A stretch of DNA of 36,404 nt from Lachnospiraceae oral taxon 107 str. F0167 (GTDB lineage Bacteria > Bacillota > Clostridia > Lachnospirales > Lachnospiraceae), in the NCBI GenBank assembly GCA_000209465.1, contig GL890605.1, positions 1-36,404 of the forward strand, read 5' to 3'. The position numbers and the translations under genes were made by a program. The notes beneath the pieces are model-generated. The model was not told the DNA's origin, did not search any database, and saw only the letters and a list, made by a program, of their open reading frames with translations. This document shows positions 27,554 through 35,318 of this stretch, piece by piece (position 1 is the first letter of the stretch; each line of letters opens with the position of its first letter).

Positions 27554-28983
27554 TGAATAAAAAAAATAAAAATGAGATTGCCACATCTCTTTTTTGGAAA
27601 ATACTTGAAAATGGAGGCTCACAGGGAGTCCAATTCATAGTGTCCATACTTCTTGCAAGACTTTTAAGCCCTGCCGAATATGGAATAGTGGCTATTGTTT
27701 TGATATTTACAACAATAGCCAATGTTTTGGTGCAAAACGGTTTTTCCTCTGCGCTTATTCAAAAGCAGAATGCTGATGATTTGGATTTTTCCTCTGTGCT
27801 TATATTTAATATATTTTTATCGATTTTAATATATATTTTATTGTTTTTGATTTCGCCTGCAATAGCAGGTATATATAATAGAGCCGAGCTTATAAAAATA
27901 CTCAGGGTGATGGGCATTATTATAATTCCCGGAAGTATTATATCTGTACAAAATTCCTATGTTGCCAGAAATATGAAATTTAAGATGCTGTTTATAGCAA
28001 CATTTTTTGCATCCGTTATTTCGGGTGGAATAAGTGTATTTATGGCATTTAGTGGAATGAAAGTCTGGGCACTTGCATTTCAGCAGATAGTCTATTATTT
28101 TGCTCTGCTTATAATACTGGGAATCGGAATCAAGTATTTTCCAAAACTGAGATTCAGCATGGAAAGGCTTAGAACGATGTTTGCCTTCGGCTCTAAGCTG
28201 TTGGTCGCATCCTTACTGGATACTTTTTTTACCAATATACATGGACTTATAATCGGTAAGGCATATAGCGAGGAAATGCTTGGAGCTTTTAACAGAGGGG
28301 AACAGTTTCCAAAGCTTGTGGTAACAAATCTTTCCTCGGCAATACAGTCGGTGCTGTTGCCTGTAATGTCCAAAAAGCAGGACAGCAAGGAGGATATAAA
28401 AAAGCTTTTGAAATCCTCAATAAAACTCTCTACATTTGTAGTGGCACCGATGATGTGCGGTCTTGCGGCGGTAAGTGACAATCTGATACTGCTTTTACTG
28501 GGTGAGAAATGGTCATTTGCCATTCCTTTTTTGCAGATGATGTGTTTTTCATATGTTTTTTGGCCAATACATATATCAAATCTTCAGGCATTAAATGCTA
28601 TGGGAAGAAGTGATATTTTCTTGAAACTTGAGATTGTAAAAAAGCTTCTGGGAGTAGCGGTATTAGTTATAGGTATACGCTATAATGTATTTATTTTTGT
28701 AGGGATTAAGGCATTTTCCGATTTGATATGTGCCTTTATCAATGCTTATCCGAATGTAAAGCTCTTAGATTATAAGCTGAAAGAACAGAGTATGGATGCC
28801 TTGAATAATTTTATACCCGCAGTATGTATGGGAGTGATTATTTATATTGCAGGCAGATATATAGGTATCGGAGTTTTGAGTCTACTTATACAGATAGTAC
28901 TTGGAGTGATTATCTATACATCATTGGCTGTGCTTATGAAAAATGAGAACTTTAAGATGATAGTGAGTAAGGTGAGAGAATAA
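27553..28983 (+). CDS. Polysaccharide flippase (Wzx/MOP superfamily)
   Basis: A 476-residue membrane protein with about a dozen hydrophobic segments. The N-terminal ENGGSQGVQFIVSILLARLLSPAEYG and QNGFSSALIQKQNADD are typical of the lipopolysaccharide-biosynthesis/Wzx-type exporters that flip undecaprenyl-linked oligosaccharides. It is joined to both neighbours by TAATG overlaps. A second flippase lies three genes on, at 30004. Confidence 0.92.
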   Translation: MNKKNKNEIATSLFWKILENGGSQGVQFIVSILLARLLSPAEYGIVAIVLIFTTIANVLVQNGFSSALIQKQNADDLDFSSVLIFNIFLSILIYILLFLISPAIAGIYNRAELIKILRVMGIIIIPGSIISVQNSYVARNMKFKMLFIATFFASVISGGISVFMAFSGMKVWALAFQQIVYYFALLIILGIGIKYFPKLRFSMERLRTMFAFGSKLLVASLLDTFFTNIHGLIIGKAYSEEMLGAFNRGEQFPKLVVTNLSSAIQSVLLPVMSKKQDSKEDIKKLLKSSIKLSTFVVAPMMCGLAAVSDNLILLLLGEKWSFAIPFLQMMCFSYVFWPIHISNLQALNAMGRSDIFLKLEIVKKLLGVAVLVIGIRYNVFIFVGIKAFSDLICAFINAYPNVKLLDYKLKEQSMDALNNFIPAVCMGVIIYIAGRYIGIGVLSLLIQIVLGVIIYTSLAVLMKNENFKMIVSKVRE

Positions 28984-29990
28984 TGAATATACTTTTAACC
29001 AGTGTGGGCAGGAGAGCATATATAATAGACTATTTAAGGGATGTATATAAGAGGCTTTTCTTAGTCGGAAATATCATAGCAACAAATTCGGATATGAATA
29101 CAACTGCTATGAGTGTGGCAGATAAGGCTTTTGAGTCGCCGATTATATATGATGAAAAATATATTCCTTTTTTGCTGGAGATATGTAAGAGTGAAAAGAT
29201 TGATATGTTGATTTCACTTTTTGATATTGATCTCATGATACTTGCAAAAAATAAGAGCAGATTTGAGGAAATGGGAGTAAAGGTGATTGTTTCAAATGAG
29301 AATATTATAAATATTTGTAATGATAAATTTGAAATGTTAAAATATCTGAAGAAGATTAATATGCCTGTGCCAAAGACATATATAGATTTGGAAGAGGCAT
29401 TAAAGGGAGCCGATTTTGATAAAAACAGCTATATTTTAAAACCGAGATGGGGTATGGGTTCTTTAAGTATTTTTGAAGCCGAGAATAAAAAGGAACTGGA
29501 AGTACTTTATGAAAAAGCCAAGAGGAGTATTCAAAAATCATATTTAAGATTTGAGTCAGGGGCTGATATTGACAGGGCGATACTTATACAGGAAAAGATA
29601 AAAGGAGATGAGTACGGACTTGATATATTTAATGATTTTAAAGGTGAAAATCTGACTGTTACGGTGAAAAGAAAGCTTGCTATGAGATCCGGTGAAACTG
29701 ATATTGCTAAGGTCATTGAAAACAAAGAACTTGAAGATATCGGTAAGAAGATAGCAGAAAGCTTAAAACATATCGGAAATCTTGATATGGATATACTCTT
29801 TGACGGGCAGAATGCCTATATAATAGATATGAATGCCAGATTCGGCGGAGGTTATCCCTTTACCCACAGTGCAGGGGTAAACGAATTGGAAGCTCTTATA
29901 AGACTTTGCAAAAATGAGAAAGTAAATGATCTCTCGGTAAAGAAATACGGGCTTTTTGCAAAGGAAATAGCTATGTTGGAATTAAAGTAG
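28983..29990 (+). CDS. ATP-grasp carboxylate ligase
   Basis: A 335-residue ATP-grasp enzyme. The N-terminal ~100 residues form the pre-ATP-grasp fold (MNILLTSVGRRAYIIDYL, TNSDMNTTAMSVADKAF, DMLISLFDIDLMIL). The grasp part shows SYILKPRWGMGS (nucleotide-binding Lys) and the Mg-binding IIDMNARFGGGYPF near residue ~280-293. Such enzymes join a carboxylate to an amine or thiol by an acyl-phosphate; relatives include PylC and carbamoyl-phosphate-synthase-like proteins. Between two flippases, in a glycan operon, it may add an amino acid to a uronic acid or make an amide-linked substituent. The substrate is unknown. Start overlaps the flippase stop (TAATG). Confidence 0.85.
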   Translation: MNILLTSVGRRAYIIDYLRDVYKRLFLVGNIIATNSDMNTTAMSVADKAFESPIIYDEKYIPFLLEICKSEKIDMLISLFDIDLMILAKNKSRFEEMGVKVIVSNENIINICNDKFEMLKYLKKINMPVPKTYIDLEEALKGADFDKNSYILKPRWGMGSLSIFEAENKKELEVLYEKAKRSIQKSYLRFESGADIDRAILIQEKIKGDEYGLDIFNDFKGENLTVTVKRKLAMRSGETDIAKVIENKELEDIGKKIAESLKHIGNLDMDILFDGQNAYIIDMNARFGGGYPFTHSAGVNELEALIRLCKNEKVNDLSVKKYGLFAKEIAMLELK

Positions 29991-30003
29991 ATTTGGATAT
30001 ATT

Positions 30004-31236
30004 ATGGATAGTAAAGAAAGAAGTGCATATTTTTGGAATATGCTTGGAAGTCTGGTATATGCTATTACCAGTATGCTGCTTGGAGTGGCGGTAACAAAGC
30101 TTGCGGGAGCCTATGCCGGCGGAATATTTTTCTTCGGATTTTCCACTCTGGGGCAGCAACTTTATATAGTTTCATATTTCGGGATGAGACCTATACAGGT
30201 TACGGATATTTCAAATGAATATACATTCGGAGATTATCTGAGACTTAGAGCGATAACTTCATTTTTGGCAGCTTTGGCAGGCTTTGTATATATATTCTTA
30301 ACAACCGGGGATTTATATGTATTTGAAGTATATATGATACTCTCACTTTATAAGATTCTTGACGGATTTTGCGATATATTCGAGTCCGAGATGCAAAGAC
30401 AGGACAGGCTGGATATGACCGGAAAGGCGACACTTTTTAGAACATTGCTCTGTGTGGGAGTGTTCCTTGCCGCTTTGGTTACCACAAAAGATCTAAAACT
30501 CAGTTCTTTAGCATTACTTCCAAGCATATTGTTGGCGGCAATTATTTTTGATATTCTGCCGTTACTTAGGCTAAAGCCTGATAAAACTATAAAAAAAGCT
30601 TCATATATATCATTGATAAATAAGAGTAAATGGCTCTTTTTAGGGGCATTTATAGATCTATATATTTTTGCGGCGGCTAAATATGCGGTAAACTATAGAT
30701 TAGGTGAGGAGTTAAACGGTTATTTCAGTATAATCTTTATACCTACTTCAATAATAAATCTTATGGCAGGATTTATAATAAGACCGATACTTACCAAGCT
30801 TTCACTGCTTTATAAGACAGGCAATCAAAAAAAGTTCATTTCAACTATATCAAAGATTGCAGCATTTATATTTGCAGCTACAGTACTTGGAATGGGCATG
30901 GCATACTTGCTTGGAATCCCTGTATTAAAGCTGGTGCTTGGCGAGGTGGCAACTGCGATAGAGCCGTATAAGACGGCACTTGTTTTGGTGATATTTGGCG
31001 GCGGACTTTATGCTTTAGTAAATCTTGGATACTACTGTCTGGTTATTTTTGAAATGACAGGAATTATATTTTTAATATATGCTGTCGGAGCGGTATTTGC
31101 ATACTTTGTCAGTGATTTTATGGTAATAAAATTCGGAATGAACGGAGCAGCCATGGCATATATGATAACAATGCTTTTATTAACCGTATTTTTCCTGACG
31201 GCAGTGATTTTTGGACTCAGAAAGGTTAAAAAATGA
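30004..31236 (+). CDS. Second polysaccharide flippase-like membrane protein
   Basis: A 410-residue protein with about 12 hydrophobic segments and the MOP-type pattern (AYFWNMLGSLVYAITSMLLGVAVTKLAGAYAGGIFFF at the start, GMNGAAMAYMITMLL at the end). It is unlike the 27553 flippase in sequence. It may export a different glycan or the same one after modification by the ATP-grasp enzyme 13 bases upstream. The stop overlaps the next ATG as ATGA. Confidence 0.82.
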   Translation: MDSKERSAYFWNMLGSLVYAITSMLLGVAVTKLAGAYAGGIFFFGFSTLGQQLYIVSYFGMRPIQVTDISNEYTFGDYLRLRAITSFLAALAGFVYIFLTTGDLYVFEVYMILSLYKILDGFCDIFESEMQRQDRLDMTGKATLFRTLLCVGVFLAALVTTKDLKLSSLALLPSILLAAIIFDILPLLRLKPDKTIKKASYISLINKSKWLFLGAFIDLYIFAAAKYAVNYRLGEELNGYFSIIFIPTSIINLMAGFIIRPILTKLSLLYKTGNQKKFISTISKIAAFIFAATVLGMGMAYLLGIPVLKLVLGEVATAIEPYKTALVLVIFGGGLYALVNLGYYCLVIFEMTGIIFLIYAVGAVFAYFVSDFMVIKFGMNGAAMAYMITMLLLTVFFLTAVIFGLRKVKK

Positions 31237-32168
31237 ATTTAGTAGATGTGATAATACCTACCTATAAACCGGATAATAAATTTTTGGTATCGATAAAAAG
31301 ACTTTTGGCTCAAACTGTCAAACCGGGCAAGATTATTATTATAAATACGGATAAGAATGTTTGGGATAAAGCGGGAATCGGAGAAGAATTAAATTCTCTT
31401 TTTGAGGACAGTAATACAAGCCTTTATCTGGAGCATATAGAAAAATCGGATTTTGACCATGGAGCCACCAGAAATCTGGGAGTATCAAAATCCGATGCAA
31501 AGTATTTTATATGTATGACTCAGGATGCGGTATGTGCCGATAAGCAGACTGTAGAATATCTTCTTAGAGGAATGGATAAATCCATCAAGATGACTTATGC
31601 AAGACAAATACCGGATAAAAAGGCTGATAAGATAGAGAAATTTACAAGAGAGTTTAATTATCCGGCAGAGTCAATGATAAAATCCTTTAATGAAAGGGAG
31701 GCTTTAGGTATAAAAACATATTTTGCTTCAAATGTCTGTTCCGCCTATGAAAGAGAATGCTTTGATGCTTTGGGAGGGTTTGATACCGGAGAGATTTTAA
31801 ATGAGGATATGCTTTATGCCTATAAGCTGATAGAACATGGATATTTTATAAAATATGAGGCATGGGCAAAGGTTATACACTCTCATAATTACAGCGGAAA
31901 AAAGCAGTTTATGAGAAATTTTGATATAGGTGTTTCTCAAAGCAGCAATCCAAAGATTTTTAAGAGTATCAAAAGTGAGAATGAAGGAAAAAAACTTGTA
32001 TTAAAAACGCTAAAGCACCTGTTGTCTACACATTCATATATCAGTGCGGTAAGACTTATATATATAAGTGCCTGCAAATATGCGGGATTTTTGGCAGGAA
32101 AGAATTTTAAGAAACTTCCAAAAGGTCTTATAAGGGCATGCAGTATGAATAAAGAATTTTGGAGATAG
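31233..32168 (+). CDS. GT2-family glycosyltransferase, rhamnosyltransferase-like
   Basis: A 311-residue enzyme: VDVIIPTYKPDNKFLVSIKRLLAQT (4-28), INTDKN, FDHGATRNLGV (74-84) and the T96-Q-D-A motif in place of a DxD, a pattern found in rhamnosyltransferases that use dTDP-rhamnose. This fits the rml genes upstream. C-terminal ~70 residues are basic and amphipathic. ATGA overlap with the flippase; the next ATG comes 2 bases after the stop. Confidence 0.88.
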   Translation: MNLVDVIIPTYKPDNKFLVSIKRLLAQTVKPGKIIIINTDKNVWDKAGIGEELNSLFEDSNTSLYLEHIEKSDFDHGATRNLGVSKSDAKYFICMTQDAVCADKQTVEYLLRGMDKSIKMTYARQIPDKKADKIEKFTREFNYPAESMIKSFNEREALGIKTYFASNVCSAYERECFDALGGFDTGEILNEDMLYAYKLIEHGYFIKYEAWAKVIHSHNYSGKKQFMRNFDIGVSQSSNPKIFKSIKSENEGKKLVLKTLKHLLSTHSYISAVRLIYISACKYAGFLAGKNFKKLPKGLIRACSMNKEFWR

Positions 32169-32170
32169 AT

Positions 32171-32860
32171 ATGGCTGATACATTGGTGATAATACCGGCA
32201 TTTAATGAAGAGAAGAATATAGTAAATGTAATAGAGAGGCTTACAAGTACATTAAATGATGTGGATTATGTGATTGTAAATGACGGTTCCATCGATAATA
32301 CATCCAAAATCTGTAAGGAAAAAGCATTTAATATTATTGATTTGCCGGTCAATCTTGGGCTGGCGGGTGCTTTCCAAACCGGAATGAAATATGCTCATAA
32401 GCATGGCTATAAATACGCAGTACAATTTGACGGAGACGGACAGCACAGACCGGAGTACATACCTACAATGAGAAAAAAATGTGAGGAATGTGATATAGTC
32501 ATAGTTTCAAGATTTGTCACTAAGAAAAAGCCCTTCACTCCAAGGATGCTGGGCTCAAGACTTATAAGTCTTGCAATAAAACTAAGCACAGGTGCGACCA
32601 TCCATGATCCCACATCAGGCATGAGAATGTACAATGAAAAACTTATAACAGAATTTGCCTTAAGACTAAACTATGCCCCGGAGCCCGACACCATATCATA
32701 TCTGATAAAACAAGGGGTGAAGGTATGTGAGATACAGGGTGAGATGGATGAAAGGGTGGCGGGAATAAGCTATCTTACTCCTATAAATGCTGCAAAATAT
32801 ATGTTCAGAATGTTGTGCTCCATTATATTTATTCAAAGTTTTAGAGAGAAGAAAAGATAA
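32171..32860 (+). CDS. GT2 glycosyltransferase, DPM1/polyprenyl-phosphate type
   Basis: A 229-residue enzyme of the dolichyl-phosphate-mannose-synthase-like group: LVIIPAFNEEKNI (5-17), VNDGSIDNT (37-45), NLGLAGAFQTGM and D87-G-D-G-Q-H. It probably charges undecaprenyl phosphate with a sugar. I take ATG 32171, with GGAG 6 bases upstream, over an upstream TTG. The DUF2304 gene follows after 1 base; this GT2 plus DUF2304 pair is common in polysaccharide loci. Confidence 0.88.
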   Translation: MADTLVIIPAFNEEKNIVNVIERLTSTLNDVDYVIVNDGSIDNTSKICKEKAFNIIDLPVNLGLAGAFQTGMKYAHKHGYKYAVQFDGDGQHRPEYIPTMRKKCEECDIVIVSRFVTKKKPFTPRMLGSRLISLAIKLSTGATIHDPTSGMRMYNEKLITEFALRLNYAPEPDTISYLIKQGVKVCEIQGEMDERVAGISYLTPINAAKYMFRMLCSIIFIQSFREKKR

Positions 32861-32861
32861 T

Positions 32862-33224
32862 ATGACTGCTATACTAAGAATTGGTCTGATTTTAATATCA
32901 ATAATGTCATTTTTTGTCATTATAAGAAAAATAAGAAAATCAAAAATAAGAATAGAGGACGGACTCTTCTGGGTGGCATTTTCCATCATACTGATAGTAT
33001 TTGCCATATTCCCGAGAATAATATATTTCATATCGGATATGGTAGGAGCCAAATCCCCTGCAAATATAGTCTATCTTATAATAATAGGAATGCTGCTGGT
33101 AAAACTCTTCTTTATGAGCATACAGATTTCACTCCTGGAACATAAGGTGGTGAATCTGACTCAGGAGATGGCACTCAAGGAAAAAGAGGATGGGGAGAGA
33201 AGTAAATTGTCGGGAGTGAAATAA
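32862..33224 (+). CDS. DUF2304 small membrane protein
   Basis: A 120-residue protein with three hydrophobic segments (residues ~3-20, 34-55 and 69-89, the last beginning YLIIIGMLLVKLFF) and a charged C-terminal coil (LLEHKVVNLTQEMALKEKE). This matches DUF2304 proteins, which sit next to DPM1-like GT2 genes and are thought to help flip or anchor the polyprenyl-phosphate sugar. ATG 32862 follows the GT2 stop by one base. Last gene of the operon; no clear terminator follows. Confidence 0.82.
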   Translation: MTAILRIGLILISIMSFFVIIRKIRKSKIRIEDGLFWVAFSIILIVFAIFPRIIYFISDMVGAKSPANIVYLIIIGMLLVKLFFMSIQISLLEHKVVNLTQEMALKEKEDGERSKLSGVK

Positions 33225-33241
33225 AAATATGAATTCAGTGC

Positions 33242-33928
33242 TTGTTATACACATTAGATGAAATATTAAGATATGGGGATGTATTAAATATTATACAGGC
33301 GGATGAGACAGATAGAATTGTTGAAAGAAAAGATGTCCCGCTGTTTGATAAGGATGCCTTTAGAGAAGCAATAATTAATGCATTTTTACATAACAAGTGG
33401 ATAGAGATGAATGAACCTATGGTGACTATTTACTCTGATAGGATAGAAATTTTATCAAGGGGAACAATACCACAAGGGCAGACGGTAGAAGGCTTCTTTT
33501 TAGGTGAGTCCATTCCTGTTAATAAAAAATTATCTGAGATTTTTTTGCAACTGCATATCAGTGAGAAGACCAGTAGAGGCGTTCCTAAAATTACAGAGAA
33601 ATATGGAAAAGAAGCATTTGAATTTAGAGAAAATTCTATTATAGTAAAAATTCCTTTTAATTGGATTAATACTATGTATGATAAAGAGGGTAATAAAGAG
33701 GGTAATAAAGAGGGTAATAAAGGTATCGAGTATTCATATTTAAATGAGACACAGAAAATTATACTACAAGAAATAAAAAACAATCCCAATATTACCAAGA
33801 AACAGATTCAAGAAAAAATTGGTAAAGGAAAGACGGCAGTAGATAGGGGAATTGCCAATTTGAAAGAAAAAGGATATATAGAACATATAGGCTCAAATAG
33901 AGCCGGGTATTGGAAAATACTTATATAA
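33242..33928 (+). pseudogene. RecG-like/AlbA_2-HATPase regulator, 5'-truncated
   Basis: The remaining ~228 residues match the second half of the large family of putative regulators with an N-terminal AlbA_2 domain, a HATPase_c_4 domain and a C-terminal winged helix. Seen here: REAIINAFLHNKWIE (the N-box), DRIEILSRGTIPQGQ, FLQLHISEKTSRGVPKIT and a C-terminal winged helix (TQKIILQEIKNNPNITKKQIQEKIGKG). The expected ~230 N-terminal residues including AlbA_2 are missing and there is no start codon with a ribosome binding site; the frame begins only 18 bases after DUF2304. Probably a remnant of insertion or deletion. A linker of three 12-bp repeats (33683-33718) encodes the KEGN units. Confidence 0.7.
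33683..33718 (+). repeat. Three tandem 12-bp repeats (AAAGAGGGTAAT)
   Basis: Perfect units at 33683-33694, 33695-33706 and 33707-33718 encode Lys-Glu-Gly-Asn repeats between the HATPase part and the winged helix. Unit changes would keep the frame. Confidence 0.95.
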
Positions 33929-34086
33929 AATTGTTTCATTTTTCAATAAAACCCGGATAATTACTATATTAAAATGAGTAGATTTTTTTGCCTATTAAGT
34001 GAATAAAAAAGAAGTTTATTATTACGTATTCCTACAAAATTTCCGCAAAGGATGCTGCAAAAAGCTAATATAAGTATAAGCAATTT

Positions 34087-34112
34087 GGACACCATAAAAG
34101 GTGTCCTTTTTT
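34087..34112 (+). terminator. Terminator in the gap before the WYL gene
   Basis: GGACACC (34087-34093) / GGTGTCC (34100-34106), a 7-bp stem with a 6-base loop, followed by TTTTTT. The remainder of the 358-base gap (33929-34286) is AT-rich; a TATAAT at 34169-34174 may be the -10 box of the next gene, but no -35 box is clear. Confidence 0.85.
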
Positions 34113-34286
34113 CGTAAGAAAATAGCCGGAATCTTAATTTTATAGATGAAAAATATTAATAAATTTGTTATAATCAGGTGGTGTTACAAGTTTATTAATA
34201 ATACACATGAAATTATATAATTAAATTTTTAAAATGACATATTTTGTCTATGTGAGATTGTATATTGGAGGCATAGGAGATGAGAA

Positions 34287-35246
34287 ATGAAAAGTGAAGG
34301 GATGGATAAGTCAACACGATTGCTTATGATATATTCTAAGCTCGTGAAGGGTTATATAGTAAATAAAAGTGAAGAAGCGGCAAACTTTAATGTGGATGAA
34401 AGAACCATACAAAGAGATATTGCTTCTATAAAAGAGTATATGGGTTCCGATATAACGAATAATGGTATTATAAATTCAATAATATATGATAAAGCTGCAG
34501 GGGGATATAGGGTGGAATCATCTTATACAGGAACTTTGTCAAACAGTGAGACACTGGCGGTGTGTAAAGTATTATTGGATAGCAGAGCTTTTCCTAAGGA
34601 TGAAATGAAAGAGATACTTGATAAGCTCATAAGCTGCTGCGTACCTAAAGAGAACAGACAGCCGGTGAAAGAGCTGATAGGAAATGAAGAACATCATTAT
34701 ATAGAACTGAGACATAAAACCAACTTCCTTGAAACATTGTGGGATCTCGGTCAGGCAATAAGAAGCTGTAAATATGTGGAAATAGAATACAGGAGAACCA
34801 AGGATAAGGCGATTGTAAAAAGAAAAATAAAGCCTGTAGGAATAATGTTCTCAGAATACTACTTTTATATAACCGCATTTATAGATGATAAGGAAGTTCT
34901 GGAAAACTTTGATGTAATAAATGACGCCTTCCCCACAATATACCGAGTGGATAGAATTGTAAGTTACAAATTGCTTGAAGAGCGATTTAAAATGCCCTAC
35001 AAAGACAGATTTGAAGAGGGCGAATTCAGAAAAAGAGTCCAGTTTATGTATGGCGGAAAGCTGAACAGAATCCGCTTTGAATATACAGGCACCGATGTGG
35101 ATGCAATCCTAGACCGCCTACCCACAGCAAAGATAGAAAGCGAAAAGGATGGTAAGTATATTATTAAGGCAGAAGTGTTTGGAAAGGGAATTGATATGTG
35201 GCTAAGGAGTCAGGGGGAGAATGTAAGGGTGCTAGGGGGAAAGTAA
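34287..35246 (+). CDS. WYL-domain transcriptional regulator
   Basis: A 319-residue regulator: an N-terminal winged helix (residues ~8-60, with NVDERTIQRDIASIKEY), a WYL domain (~145-230, with VEIEYRRTKDKAIVKRKIKPVGIMFSEYYFYITAF; the signature W-Y-L is Y-F-Y here) and a C-terminal WCX extension (about 245-319). WYL proteins bind nucleic-acid or nucleotide ligands and often control defence, DNA repair or accessory loci. GGAG lies 8 bases before ATG 34287. A long leader (~110 bases) lies downstream of a possible -10 box. It does not obviously control a neighbour; the Sel1-repeat gene begins 72 bases after it. Confidence 0.9.
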   Translation: MKSEGMDKSTRLLMIYSKLVKGYIVNKSEEAANFNVDERTIQRDIASIKEYMGSDITNNGIINSIIYDKAAGGYRVESSYTGTLSNSETLAVCKVLLDSRAFPKDEMKEILDKLISCCVPKENRQPVKELIGNEEHHYIELRHKTNFLETLWDLGQAIRSCKYVEIEYRRTKDKAIVKRKIKPVGIMFSEYYFYITAFIDDKEVLENFDVINDAFPTIYRVDRIVSYKLLEERFKMPYKDRFEEGEFRKRVQFMYGGKLNRIRFEYTGTDVDAILDRLPTAKIESEKDGKYIIKAEVFGKGIDMWLRSQGENVRVLGGK

Positions 35247-35318
35247 AAGTGACAAATATGATTATCTTGTATGGATGTAGATTAATAGATAAATTTTTAT
35301 ATTAGAGAGGTGAAAGAC

